Source: Rhodobiaceae bacterium UBA4490
GTDB taxonomy: Bacteria > Pseudomonadota > Alphaproteobacteria > Parvibaculales > Parvibaculaceae
DNA length: 64,000 bases
Direction: 5' to 3'
Assembly (NCBI GenBank): GCA_002389665.1
Contig: DGNO01000001.1
Location: 716,655-780,654 of the forward strand
Shown one piece after another: positions 26,865 through 35,606 of this stretch. A program made the translations under genes and the position numbers. The notes beneath the pieces are model-generated. The model searched no databases. It was not told the origin of the DNA and saw only the letters and a list, made by a program, of their open reading frames with translations. How positions within the stretch are numbered: position 1 is the stretch's first letter; each line of letters starts with the position of its first letter.

Positions 26865-27839
26865 ATGCGCGCGCTTAAAATCATCGCCGTTACGCTTCTG
26901 ATCGTCATCATCGCCATCGGGGTGATGTATCAATATTACCTGGGCACCGACCTTGTGGCCGAGCCGCGCCTTGAAGGCGCGCTCACCGGCCACACGCTTG
27001 CCCATGGCGGCAAGGAGCGCAGCTACCGGCTCTATACACCGAAGGAAGTTGCCGCCGACCCGCCGGTGATTTTCGTGCTGCACGGCTCGGACGGAGACGG
27101 AGACCGCATCCGCGCGCTGACCGCCTATGAGTTCGACAAGATCGCCGATACCCATGGCGCGCTCGTCGTTTATCCGGACGGCTATGAGCGGCACTGGAAC
27201 GATTGCCGCGCGGCGGGCCCTTACGCGGCGAATGAGGAAAATATCGACGATGTGGGCTTTCTGCTGGCCATTGCCGAAAAGCACGGGAGCCCGCATGGCA
27301 CGCCCAAGCTCTTTGCCACCGGCCTTTCGAATGGCGGGCACATGGCCTACCGGCTGGCGCTCGAAGTGCCCGAAGCCATGACCGGCATTGCCGCCATTGC
27401 CGCAAATCTGCCCGCAGAGAGCAATATGGACTGCACCGAACAGCCGGGCAGCACGGCGGTGCTGGTGATGAACGGCACGGCGGACCCAGTCAATCCTTAT
27501 GCGGGCGGCACTGTTTCGCTTTTCGGCACGGGCAACCGGGGCATGGTGCTTTCCACCGAAGCCACGACCGAGTTCTGGGCAAAGAAAGCCGGTCAGGACA
27601 CCACCATAGCCGTTCACTACGACGACACGGTGGACGATGGCACACGGGCCGCGGAAATCGCCTGGAAAGACCCCGGCAAACCGCCGGTCGCCAATCTGAC
27701 GCTGATCGGCGGCGGCCACACGATCCCGCATCCCGATCAGCGCATGCCGCGCCTCCTCGGCCCCACCGCCCATGACATTAACGGGCCGGAAGAAATCTGG
27801 AAGTTCTTCGAGGAAGCGATGGCCGCGCGCGGCGATTAA
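26865..27839 (+). CDS. PHB-depolymerase/LpqC-like alpha/beta-hydrolase esterase
   Basis: A 324-residue protein with an N-terminal membrane anchor or signal (IIAVTLLIVIIAIGVM). The hydrolase core has FVLHGSDGDGD (oxyanion-hole HG), a nucleophile elbow GLSNGGHMAYRLA, VMNGTADPVNPYAGG (acid) and GGGHTIPHPD (His). These are the usual features of the poly(3-hydroxybutyrate) depolymerase/feruloyl-esterase family. Substrate unknown. Only three bases separate it from the NTF2-like gene. Its last four bases overlap the end of the convergent methyltransferase gene. Confidence 0.85.
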   Translation: MRALKIIAVTLLIVIIAIGVMYQYYLGTDLVAEPRLEGALTGHTLAHGGKERSYRLYTPKEVAADPPVIFVLHGSDGDGDRIRALTAYEFDKIADTHGALVVYPDGYERHWNDCRAAGPYAANEENIDDVGFLLAIAEKHGSPHGTPKLFATGLSNGGHMAYRLALEVPEAMTGIAAIAANLPAESNMDCTEQPGSTAVLVMNGTADPVNPYAGGTVSLFGTGNRGMVLSTEATTEFWAKKAGQDTTIAVHYDDTVDDGTRAAEIAWKDPGKPPVANLTLIGGGHTIPHPDQRMPRLLGPTAHDINGPEEIWKFFEEAMAARGD

Positions 27840-28636
27840 GCGTTCTTGCTTGCAAGCAGCGTATAGGAGAGCGGGAACTGTGCGTCCCGCTCTTCGTATT
27901 TGTGCCAGGCAACAGCAATGTCATGGGCATATTCTTCGAAATGCCGGATGACGAAACCCGCCCCGATCACTGCATTGAAAACATCCGACAGCGGGTGCGG
28001 GAAAGAATAATGCACCGCGCCCTCATAGGCCTGCCCGCTCCAGTAATCGAGCCCGTCCGCTTCGGCAAAAGGTTCCCGGCGGAAATAAGAATGGACGGGC
28101 GTGAAGGCCGCCTCCCCTTCAAGCCCCGGCTCGAACATGTCGATGATGGGGTGCTTGTCATAGAGGAAAAGCTGGCCGCCCGGCGCGGCAAGACGGGCCG
28201 CCACCGCGAAGAAAGCGGCAAGGTCCGGCATCCAGCAGAGCGCGCCGATGGAGATATAAATGAGATCGAAAGCGCCGTCATGTTCCGGCCCGATCTCGTA
28301 AATGTCGCTGGCGATAAATTCCGCCTCGGCGCCGGCCGCTGCCTTCAGCTCGTTTGCCTGGGCAATGAATTCAGCCGAGATGTCGAAACCGGCACAGCCG
28401 CGCGCGCCCAGCGCTTCAAGCGATAAAAGCTCGCGGCCATTATTGCAGCAAAGCTGGGCAACGCGCTTGCCGGCAATGCCGGCGCGGGTCAGAAGCGCGG
28501 TTTCGGTGGCATCGAGACACGAAAAACCGGGCGTGCGGAACGAGGCAAGAAGGCGTTCCTGATTATGCCTGGCATGATAAGGCGCCGCCTCGTCCCAGGC
28601 CTTGGCGTTAGCCGCCGTGATCTCCGCGCGTTCCAT
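27836..28636 (-). CDS. Class I SAM-dependent methyltransferase
   Basis: A 266-residue methyltransferase. SAM-binding motif I appears as VAQLCCNNGRELLSLEALGARGCAGFDIS, less Gly-rich than usual but with the acidic residue ending the second strand. DLIYISIGALCWMPD is motif IV, followed by AAPGGQLFLYDKHP. Acceptor unknown. It begins three bases after the thiolase stop on the same strand, so co-transcription is likely. Confidence 0.85.
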   Translation of the reverse strand: MERAEITAANAKAWDEAAPYHARHNQERLLASFRTPGFSCLDATETALLTRAGIAGKRVAQLCCNNGRELLSLEALGARGCAGFDISAEFIAQANELKAAAGAEAEFIASDIYEIGPEHDGAFDLIYISIGALCWMPDLAAFFAVAARLAAPGGQLFLYDKHPIIDMFEPGLEGEAAFTPVHSYFRREPFAEADGLDYWSGQAYEGAVHYSFPHPLSDVFNAVIGAGFVIRHFEEYAHDIAVAWHKYEERDAQFPLSYTLLASKNA

Positions 28637-28639
28637 CCA

Positions 28640-29833
28640 TTATTGCAGCCGTTCCACCGCAAGGGCCACGGCTTCGCCGCCGCCAATGCACAAGGAAGCC
28701 ACACCTTTCTTGGCATCGCGCTTTTCAAGCGCGTTGAGCAGGGTCACGAGAATGCGCGCGCCCGACGCGCCGATGGGATGACCGAGGGCGCAGGCGCCGC
28801 CGAACACATTCACCTTGTCATGAGGCAGATCGAGCTCCTGCATCGCCGCCATGGTGACGCAGGCAAAGGCTTCGTTGATCTCGTAAAGATCGACGTCACC
28901 CGCACTCCAACCCGTGCGCTCCAGAAGCTTTTTCATGGCGCCCACCGGCGCGGTGGTGAACCAGGCCGGTTCCTGCGCATGGCCGGCCTGCCCTCGAATG
29001 GCGGCAAGCGGCGTCAGCCCGCGCTTTTCCGCTTCCGACAGGCGCATGAGAACGAGCGCGGCGGCCCCGTCCGAAATGGAGCTGGAATTTGCCGCCGTCA
29101 CCGTGCCGTCCTTGGCGAAGGCAGGCTTCAGATTCGGGATCTTGGAGGGGTCGGCTTTCAGCGGCTGCTCGTCGTCTTTCACCACGCTTTCGCCTTTGCG
29201 GGTCTTCACCGTTACTTGCGCAATTTCCGGCGCGAAAGAACCGTCCTTCGTTGCTTTTTGTGCGCGGGTGAGCGACTCGATGGCGTAAGCGTCCTGCGCC
29301 TCGCGGGTGAACTGATAATGCTGCGAGGTCGCCTCGGCGAAAACGCCCATGGCCGTGCCTTCATACGCGTCTTCCAGCCCGTCGAGGAACATGTGATCCT
29401 TCACCTCGCCGTGGCCCATGCGCATGCCCCCGCGAGCATTGGGCAGGAGGTACGGCGCATTGGTCATGCTTTCCATGCCGCCCGCGATCATCACCTCGCC
29501 CCGGCCGAGCGCGATGGCGTCATGCGCCAGCATCACCGCTTTGAGGCCCGAGCCGCAGACCTTGTTAATGGTCGAGCAGGCCGTGCCGTCTTCGAGGCCC
29601 GCATTGCGGATCGCCTGGCGGCCCGGCGCCTGCTTGGCGCCTGCGGGCAGCACACAGCCCATGAACGCTTCATCCACATCGCCAGCGCCCAGCTTTGCCC
29701 GCGACACGGCTTCCTTCACCGCGATGGTGCCGAGCTCAGGGCCCGAAAGCGGCGCCAGAGCTCCCTGAAACCCGCCCATCGGCGTGCGCGCGGCAGAGAC
29801 GATGACGATCGGATCGCGTTCGGACTGGGACAT
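28640..29833 (-). CDS. Acetyl-CoA acetyltransferase (thiolase)
   Basis: A 397-residue thiolase that condenses two acetyl-CoA or cleaves 3-ketoacyl-CoA. The acyl-accepting Cys is C93 (STINKVCGSGLKA), with NEAFA, the GHPIGASG His motif and the second Cys in SLCIGGGEA. It is similar to the biosynthetic PhaA/AtoB class. GAGG lies eight bases before ATG 29833. In this context it could complete leucine/ketone-body breakdown to acetyl-CoA or start polyhydroxybutyrate synthesis; neither is decided by the sequence. Confidence 0.94.
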   Translation of the reverse strand: MSQSERDPIVIVSAARTPMGGFQGALAPLSGPELGTIAVKEAVSRAKLGAGDVDEAFMGCVLPAGAKQAPGRQAIRNAGLEDGTACSTINKVCGSGLKAVMLAHDAIALGRGEVMIAGGMESMTNAPYLLPNARGGMRMGHGEVKDHMFLDGLEDAYEGTAMGVFAEATSQHYQFTREAQDAYAIESLTRAQKATKDGSFAPEIAQVTVKTRKGESVVKDDEQPLKADPSKIPNLKPAFAKDGTVTAANSSSISDGAAALVLMRLSEAEKRGLTPLAAIRGQAGHAQEPAWFTTAPVGAMKKLLERTGWSAGDVDLYEINEAFACVTMAAMQELDLPHDKVNVFGGACALGHPIGASGARILVTLLNALEKRDAKKGVASLCIGGGEAVALAVERLQ

Positions 29834-29911
29834 ATGCAAACCTCACTGATATGGTCGGTACCGTTTGGGGCGAGACCCTACACCAAAAAATAAAAAAGAG
29901 GGAGAGCGGGG

Positions 29912-30799
29912 TTGGAGAGCTTTCTTCACGATTTAAGCTGGGTGCTGCCGCTGCGCAGCGACATGGCGACGCCGGTGTTCCAAGCCTTCACCTGGGCCGG
30001 ATACACCACGTTTTACATCATTCTTCTGGCGCTCGGGTACTGGATGCTGGGCAAGACGGTGTTCGCCCGGCTTGCCGTGCTGGTCGGCATTTCCGCATTG
30101 ATCAATGCATTTTTGAAGGACTTCTGGCAGGACCCGCGCCCAGCAGATGCCTTCCGCCTCGACCATGCAGTGGGCGAATCCTACGGCATGCCCTCGGGCC
30201 ATGCCCAGGTGTCGCTCACGACCTGGGGCTTTCTGGCGCTGAGTGTCCGCCAGACCTGGGCCTGGATCGGCGCAGGCATCATGATTGCCGGGATCGCCTT
30301 TTCCCGGCTCTATCTCGGCGTTCACGATGTGGAGGACATTCTGGCGGGCTGGGCCATCGGGATTGTGGTACTGGGCGCTTTCGTCTGGTTCCTGCGGGCC
30401 CATGATCACCGCTGGCACAATCTGCATTGGAGCTTCCAGCTCGTGCTGCTGGCCATTCTGCATGGGGCGGCCTGGTTCTTCTGGCCGGGCGGGCCGAGCG
30501 AGGCTTTTGCCATTTGCGCGCTGCTGGCCGGCTGGTGGCTGGCGGTCCTTGCGGACAAGAACTTCATCGCCTTTCAGCCCCGGAGCGAATGGTGGGCACG
30601 CGGCCTTTCGGGCCTTGTCGGCATCATCGGGCTCTTCGCGCTCTCGGCCGCCTGGGGGAAAGCCGCCGCGGCCATCGGCCTTGGCGACATTGCGGCAGGT
30701 TACCTGCGCACGCTCATCATCGCGCTTTATATCGGGGCGATTGCGCCGCCGCTCTTTCAGCTCATGCGCCTTGCCGAAAGGAAACCGGAGGCCGCCTAA
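29912..30799 (+). CDS. PAP2-family membrane phosphatase
   Basis: A 295-residue polytopic membrane protein. The three catalytic motifs are K69-x6-R76-P77 (KDFWQDPRP), P94-S-G-H97 (MPSGHAQ) and S131-R132-x5-H138-x3-D142 (SRLYLGVHDVED), as in phosphatidic-acid or undecaprenyl-pyrophosphate phosphatases. More hydrophobic spans follow to the C-terminus than in the minimal family, giving about eight in all. The start is TTG at 29912 with GGGAGAG upstream. It is convergent with the thioesterase gene, overlapping it by four bases. Confidence 0.9.
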   Translation: MESFLHDLSWVLPLRSDMATPVFQAFTWAGYTTFYIILLALGYWMLGKTVFARLAVLVGISALINAFLKDFWQDPRPADAFRLDHAVGESYGMPSGHAQVSLTTWGFLALSVRQTWAWIGAGIMIAGIAFSRLYLGVHDVEDILAGWAIGIVVLGAFVWFLRAHDHRWHNLHWSFQLVLLAILHGAAWFFWPGGPSEAFAICALLAGWWLAVLADKNFIAFQPRSEWWARGLSGLVGIIGLFALSAAWGKAAAAIGLGDIAAGYLRTLIIALYIGAIAPPLFQLMRLAERKPEAA

Positions 30800-31572
30800 C
30801 GCGACCTCACCACAAGATGCTGCCTTGCCGTGCCGAAATAGCCGCTCTTATCGGCGAGCTTACCCATGGCAAGGCAGCCCCCTTCCTCATCGAGCCAGCT
30901 TTCCGCATCGAGCAATACCCACTCGCCTTCCGGATAGCGGATAAGATCGATGGTGAGGTCCGCATTCACGAAGGTCCATTTCGTGAAATCGAGCGCCGAG
31001 GATTGGCCGTTGCAGAAATCCCCGCTCGCCACCGCGCGCATGAGCGGGCTAATTTCCTCGCCCTCCATCATCGGCCGCACAAAGCGGTACCAGACCGCGG
31101 CGGGGCCCGGCTCAAGAAATGAGCCCTTGGCCTGACGCACCCAAAGCCCGTTCACAAAGGGGCTCGTGCCGGAAAAGACCCCCGTCTCCTCGGGAATGTC
31201 ATCGGCATAGGGAAGCTCCAGCGCAGGCGGCTGGCTCAGCGCGGGCGTATCGACCTTCTGCTTGCGCACGGCAAGCACGCTGGCGCAGACGGTCTCTTTC
31301 CCGCCTTGCACGATACGGATATCGAGCACCTTGATCTGCCGTCCCTCACGGATCGGCGTGATGCGCAGATCCATCGGCGCAATCGGCACCGGGCGCATCA
31401 GATCGATGGTCAGCCGCGAGACGAGAAAATCCTCATCGCCGATATAGCGCTCCGCCGCCCGCGCGATCAGCGAGGACGGGGCCGAGCCGTGCTGCATGCC
31501 GGGGTCCCAAGGCCCTGCCGCATCGGAGGTGGGTATGATGAGATTATTCTCTTCGGAAAAAATCGCGCGCAT
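30796..31572 (-). CDS. Acyl-CoA thioesterase-like double hot-dog protein (4HBT_3)
   Basis: A 258-residue protein with two hot-dog-like halves: GPWDPGMQHGSAPSSLIARAAER followed by SRLTIDLMRPVPIAPMDL and DIRIVQGGKETVCASVLAVRKQ, then a second half with FVNADLTIDLIRYPEGEWVLLDAESW. This matches the PF13622 thioesterase type, which hydrolyses acyl-CoAs. AAGGAG precedes ATG 31572. It lies downstream of ivd with a 104-base gap containing a 16-bp palindrome. Confidence 0.82.
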   Translation of the reverse strand: MRAIFSEENNLIIPTSDAAGPWDPGMQHGSAPSSLIARAAERYIGDEDFLVSRLTIDLMRPVPIAPMDLRITPIREGRQIKVLDIRIVQGGKETVCASVLAVRKQKVDTPALSQPPALELPYADDIPEETGVFSGTSPFVNGLWVRQAKGSFLEPGPAAVWYRFVRPMMEGEEISPLMRAVASGDFCNGQSSALDFTKWTFVNADLTIDLIRYPEGEWVLLDAESWLDEEGGCLAMGKLADKSGYFGTARQHLVVRSR

Positions 31573-31645
31573 GAGCACTCCTTGCCGGTTTATGCCGGTC
31601 TTATTTGGGCAAGCGGAGAGAAGAAACAACTATTTGCGAGGTAAG

Positions 31646-31661
31646 CGCAAAGCGCTTTGCG
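31646..31661. promoter_or_regulatory. Perfect 16-bp palindrome between ivd and the thioesterase gene
   Basis: CGCAAAGCGCTTTGCG is fully self-complementary. It lies 74-89 bases before the thioesterase start codon and just after ivd. There is no T-run on the coding strand side, so it is more operator-like than terminator-like. It may be regulatory. Confidence 0.4.
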
Positions 31662-31676
31662 TTTTCCTGCCGTTCC

Positions 31677-32846
31677 TCACGCCGTTTCGCTGAAGAGCTC
31701 TCGGCCGATCAGCATGCGGCGGATTTCGCTGGTGCCCGCGCCGATTTCATAAAGCTTGGCATCACGCAGAAGGCGGCCCGTCGGATATTCGTTGATATAG
31801 CCGTTGCCGCCCAGCGCCTGAATGGCTTCGAGCGCCATCCATGTCGCTTTTTCCGCCGAATAAAGAATGGCGGCCGCCGCATCCTTGCGTGTCGTCTCGC
31901 CCCGGTCGCATGCCTTTGCCACTGCATACACATAGGCGCGGGCTGCATTCATGACCGTGTACATATCCGCGACCTTGCCTTGCATGAGCTGAAACTCGCC
32001 AATGGCCTGGCCGAACTGTTTGCGCTCATGCAGATAGGGCACCACCGCATCCATGCAGGCGCGCATAATGCCGAGCGGACCGCCGGAAAGCACGACGCGC
32101 TCATAATCGAGCCCGCTCATCAGCACGCGCACGCCTTCATTCAGCTTGCCGAGAATATTTTCTTCCGGCACTTCGCAATCCTGAAAGACAAGCTCGCAAG
32201 TGTTGGAGCCGCGCATACCGAGCTTGTCGAGCTTCTGCGCCGTGGAAAATCCTTTAAACCCTTTCTCGATGAGAAAAGCCGTGATGCCGCGCGGTCCGGC
32301 ATCCGGCTCCGTCTTGGCATAGACGACCAGCGTATCCGCATCCGGGCCGTTGGTGATCCACATCTTGTTGCCGTTCAGCACATAGCGATCACCCTTTTTG
32401 TCGGCGCGCAGCTTCATGGAAACAACATCGGAGCCGGCGCCCGGCTCGCTCATGGCCAGCGCGCCGATATGTTCACCGGAGACGAGCTTCGGCAGATATT
32501 TCTGCTTCTGCGCTTCGGTGCCCATGCGGCGGATCTGATTGACGCAGAGATTGGAATGAGCGCCGTAGGAAAGGCCGACACTCGCCGAGCCGCGGCTGAT
32601 CTCTTCCATCGCCACGACGTGCTCGAGATAGCCCATGGCCGAACCGCCATATTCCTCTTCCACCGTCACGCCGAGAAGACCGAGCCCGCCCAGTTCACGC
32701 CAAAGCTCTTTCGGGAATTCATTCGTGCGGTCGATATCAGCTGCGCGCGGGGCAATCTTGTCTTGAGAAAAATTATGTGCCGTCTCGCGCAGCATGTCGG
32801 CGGTATCGCCGAGATCGAAATTGAGTGAAGGATAAGCTGCGCTCAT
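31677..32846 (-). CDS. ivd: Isovaleryl-CoA dehydrogenase
   Basis: A 389-residue FAD-dependent acyl-CoA dehydrogenase oxidising isovaleryl-CoA to 3-methylcrotonyl-CoA in leucine breakdown. [30 protein letters not shown] and [20 protein letters not shown] are characteristic, and the base Glu249 sits in [15 protein letters not shown], the position typical of isovaleryl-CoA (not short-chain) dehydrogenases. Its product is the substrate of the mccAB enzyme 5 kb away. GGGAG nine bases upstream supports ATG 32846. The hydratase and HMG-CoA lyase steps are not in this window. Confidence 0.95.
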   Translation of the reverse strand: MSAAYPSLNFDLGDTADMLRETAHNFSQDKIAPRAADIDRTNEFPKELWRELGGLGLLGVTVEEEYGGSAMGYLEHVVAMEEISRGSASVGLSYGAHSNLCVNQIRRMGTEAQKQKYLPKLVSGEHIGALAMSEPGAGSDVVSMKLRADKKGDRYVLNGNKMWITNGPDADTLVVYAKTEPDAGPRGITAFLIEKGFKGFSTAQKLDKLGMRGSNTCELVFQDCEVPEENILGKLNEGVRVLMSGLDYERVVLSGGPLGIMRACMDAVVPYLHERKQFGQAIGEFQLMQGKVADMYTVMNAARAYVYAVAKACDRGETTRKDAAAAILYSAEKATWMALEAIQALGGNGYINEYPTGRLLRDAKLYEIGAGTSEIRRMLIGRELFSETA

Positions 32847-32903
32847 CGGAATATTCTCCCGTTCGTCTGAAATGCGTGAAGCTGTGTACCAGCTTGCTTG
32901 TGA

Positions 32904-33848
32904 TTAAGGGCGGTAGCGGTTGACGCTATCCGTCTCCGTAAAGACCGTGTAAAAACCCGGGCCCGAGGCGCCGCCGATGGCGACCACCCCGCCCCTTCCC
33001 GGCACCAGGAGAAGACCATGGCGCGGTGTCGGCAGCGGCGCATCCTCACGCCATTTGCGCCCCTCTGGGCCAAGCACATAATGGGTTGCATGGGTTTGCG
33101 GAGGTGAGGCCTGCTCGCCGCCCACTACGTGAATATTCTCACCGAAAACGGCAGCCGCGTGTCCCGCCCGCGCCGCGGGAAGCGCCGGGCCTTCGCTCCA
33201 GCGCCCCGCTTCCACGTCGTAAATATCGACGCGGCCCGTTATCTGACCGTTCGCCAAGCGCCCGCCGATCGCATAGAGCTTGCCCTTATGCGCCACAAGC
33301 GCGAGGCCCGAGCGGGGCTGCGGCAGGGGCGCAGAAAGGACGGACCATTTTTCCGTTCCCGGATCGTAAACCAGAACGCTTGCCGCGCTGCCGCCCTCAC
33401 CGCCGACAACATAAAGCTTACCGCCGAGCGCGGCCATGCCATGCCAGGCGCGGGGTGCCGGCATGTCCGGCCCGCTGACCCAGAAGCCGAGCGAAGGATC
33501 GAGCACCCAGAGGCTTGCATTATCCGCGCCCTTGCTCTCTTTCAGGTAGCCGCCGGAAAGATAAATCAGCCCGCCGAGGCTTGCCATGGCGCCCTGCTGC
33601 ACCCCTTCGGGAAGCGCCGGGCCCGAGCGCCAGATGTCGCCCAGCATGTCGTAAATCTCGACGCTGTTCTGCGGCGCGGTAATGCCGGCGCCGCCCGCGA
33701 CATAAATGTCTTCGCCGCGCACGGCAGCTGATGAGAAAGCGCGGGCATTGTTCATCGGCACGCCGTCCTGCCATGCGCCGGCAAGCGCGGCAGGGGCGCT
33801 TGCCAAGCTCACGAGCACGAGAGACGTAATCACACTTGCCAAACGCAT
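32904..33848 (-). CDS. Exported Kelch-repeat beta-propeller protein
   Basis: A 314-residue protein with a signal peptide (MRLASVITSLVLVSLASAPAAL-A-G). Kelch repeats are visible as successive GG doublets (YVAGGAG, YLSGGY, YVVGGEG, YAIGGRL, HVVGGEQ, VAIGGA) each followed about 20 residues later by W, as in six-bladed Kelch propellers. No catalytic residues were identified; a binding role is likely. AAGGAG precedes ATG 33848. It lies downstream of mgtE by 22 bases, on the same strand. Confidence 0.85.
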   Translation of the reverse strand: MRLASVITSLVLVSLASAPAALAGAWQDGVPMNNARAFSSAAVRGEDIYVAGGAGITAPQNSVEIYDMLGDIWRSGPALPEGVQQGAMASLGGLIYLSGGYLKESKGADNASLWVLDPSLGFWVSGPDMPAPRAWHGMAALGGKLYVVGGEGGSAASVLVYDPGTEKWSVLSAPLPQPRSGLALVAHKGKLYAIGGRLANGQITGRVDIYDVEAGRWSEGPALPAARAGHAAAVFGENIHVVGGEQASPPQTHATHYVLGPEGRKWREDAPLPTPRHGLLLVPGRGGVVAIGGASGPGFYTVFTETDSVNRYRP

Positions 33849-33870
33849 CACATTCTCCTTCCGCCCGCGC

Positions 33871-35253
33871 TCACATGAGCCAGATGGCGGCCAAGCCGAG
33901 AAAAGCAAAAAAACCGACGACATCGGTCATCGTCGTCACGAAGACACTGGAAGCGACCGCCGGGTCGATATTCATCCGGTCGAGCGCCATGGGCACGAGG
34001 ATACCCGAAACCGCGGCCACCACCATGTTCACAATCATGGCAGCTCCGAGCACGATCCCGAGCATCGCATCCTGAAACCAGACGCCGCCGACAACGCCGA
34101 TAAGCAGTGCAAAGAGCACCCCGTTGACGACGCCCACCAGCAATTCACGGCGCATGAAGCGTAAGGCATTCAAAGGACCGAGCTCGCGCGTTGCCAGACT
34201 GCGCACGGCAACGGTCATGGTCTGCGTGCCCGCATTGCCGCCCATGGAAGCGACGATGGGCATGAGAACCGCCAGTGCCACCATCTGCTCGATCGTCGCA
34301 TCGAAAAGCCCGATGACAACGGAAGCCAGAATGGCGGTGAGTAGATTGACGAAGAGCCAGGAGAAACGGTTGCGCGCGGTCAGCGCCACGCTGTCCCCCA
34401 CCGCTTCTTCGTTGACGATACCGCCCATCAGCCGGATGTCTTCGGTCGCCTCTTCGGAGATCACCTCGACGATGTCGTCCACCGTCGTCACCCCGACGAG
34501 CCGGTCGTTCTCGTCGATCACAGCGGCGGAAATCAGGTCGTATTTTTCAAAGAGCCGGGCAACTTCCTCCCGGTCGGTATCGACGCGGATCAGTGTCTGC
34601 TCGGTATTCATGATGTCCGAGATTTTCGTCGGACGTTTAGAGCGCATCACCCGGTAAAGCGGCACGGTGCCGATGGGCCGGTACGCGGGATCGACGACGA
34701 AAATTTCATAGAACTCGTCGGGCAGGTCTTCCGCCTCGCGCATATAGTCGATCGTATGGCCCACATCCCAGAAGGGCGGCACCGCCACGAGATGGCGCTG
34801 CATGAGGCGGCCGGCACTGTCCTCGGGATATTCGAGTGCCCGCTCGAGCGCTGCGCGCTCATCCGCCGGCATTTGCGAGAGGATTTCTTGCTGACCTTGC
34901 TGGTCGAGGTCTTCGAGCAGATAAACCGCGTCGTCCGAATCCATTTCGGCGAGCGCTTGGGCAATGTCGCCCGGATCGAGCAGCGCGATCACTTCATCGC
35001 GCACGCCCTCTTCCAGTTCGGAGAGCACTTCGGGCTTCAGCTCCGGGCCCAGCATCTCCACCAGCGCGCGCCGCTCATCCGTGCGCATGAGATCGAGCAG
35101 CTCGGCGATATCCGCCGGGCGCATCGGGGCGATGAGATTGCGGACCTGGTCTCCGTCCCCGCGATCGAGCGCATCGATCACCTGCCGCACGAATTGCGGG
35201 GTCAAGGGATCGTCACGCTCTTCGCTTTGTCTGGCGACGGCTGTTTCGCTCAA
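33871..35253 (-). CDS. mgtE: Magnesium transporter MgtE
   Basis: A 460-residue Mg2+ channel. Layout: N-terminal acidic helical domain (about 1-130), a tandem CBS domain pair (about 135-260, with MNTEQTLIRVDTDREEVARLFEKYDL) and five transmembrane helices from about residue 300. The pore segment includes LMPIVASMGGNAGTQTM, and the final part VFVTTMTDVVGFFAFLGLA is the conserved TM5. In known members cytosolic Mg2+ binding between N and CBS domains closes the pore. The start is TTG at 35253 preceded by AAGGTGAG. Confidence 0.96.
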   Translation of the reverse strand: MSETAVARQSEERDDPLTPQFVRQVIDALDRGDGDQVRNLIAPMRPADIAELLDLMRTDERRALVEMLGPELKPEVLSELEEGVRDEVIALLDPGDIAQALAEMDSDDAVYLLEDLDQQGQQEILSQMPADERAALERALEYPEDSAGRLMQRHLVAVPPFWDVGHTIDYMREAEDLPDEFYEIFVVDPAYRPIGTVPLYRVMRSKRPTKISDIMNTEQTLIRVDTDREEVARLFEKYDLISAAVIDENDRLVGVTTVDDIVEVISEEATEDIRLMGGIVNEEAVGDSVALTARNRFSWLFVNLLTAILASVVIGLFDATIEQMVALAVLMPIVASMGGNAGTQTMTVAVRSLATRELGPLNALRFMRRELLVGVVNGVLFALLIGVVGGVWFQDAMLGIVLGAAMIVNMVVAAVSGILVPMALDRMNIDPAVASSVFVTTMTDVVGFFAFLGLAAIWLM

Positions 35254-35396
35254 TTCGTCTCACCTTGCGCAAAGGGTCACTAAAAGGCCGGACCTTGAGA
35301 AAGCCCGGCCGCGCTCGAATCGTCCCGCCTAGTTTGCGACAAAGCAGGCGGCGGCGCCAGTTCCGGTTAGCAAGGATATAGGGAAAGCCGCGCATG

Positions 35397-35424
35397 AAAA
35401 AAGCCGGGTTTCCCCGGCTTTTTC
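35397..35424 (-). terminator. Rho-independent terminator of tRNA-Leu
   Basis: AAGCCGGG (35401-35408) and CCCGGCTT (35413-35420), extended by A/T pairs, form a stem with a TTTC loop. On the minus strand it is followed by six T. It lies seven bases after the tRNA 3' CCA. Confidence 0.85.
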
Positions 35425-35430
35425 ATCGTT

Positions 35431-35517
35431 TGGTGCGGACGAGAAGACTCGAACTTCCACGGGTTTTACCCCACAGCGACCTCAACGCTGCGCGTCTACC
35501 AATTCCGCCACGTCCGC
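35431..35517 (-). tRNA. tRNA-Leu, anticodon GAG
   Basis: An 87-nt tRNA read on the minus strand: acceptor arm GCGGACG pairs with CGTCCGC, the encoded 3' end is CCA (35431-35433), the anticodon stem CAGCG/CGCTG encloses loop TTGAGGT with anticodon GAG (35481-35483), there is a long variable arm as expected for Leu, and GTTCGAGTC forms the T arm. Decodes CUC/CUU. Confidence 0.95.
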
Positions 35518-35539
35518 AGGCCATACGATTGGTGGCGGT

Positions 35540-35568
35540 GATGTAACAAATAGATTTGCGCTGCACAA
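35540..35568 (-). promoter_or_regulatory. Candidate promoter of tRNA-Leu
   Basis: On the minus strand TTGTGC (35568-35563), a 17-base spacer, and TACATC (35545-35540) end 22 bases before the tRNA 5' end. Spacing and position are right, hexamers are partial matches. Confidence 0.4.
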
Positions 35569-35606
35569 GCCTCTTCGCACCGCCCGCCGCTTTAAATCGA
35601 AGGGTA

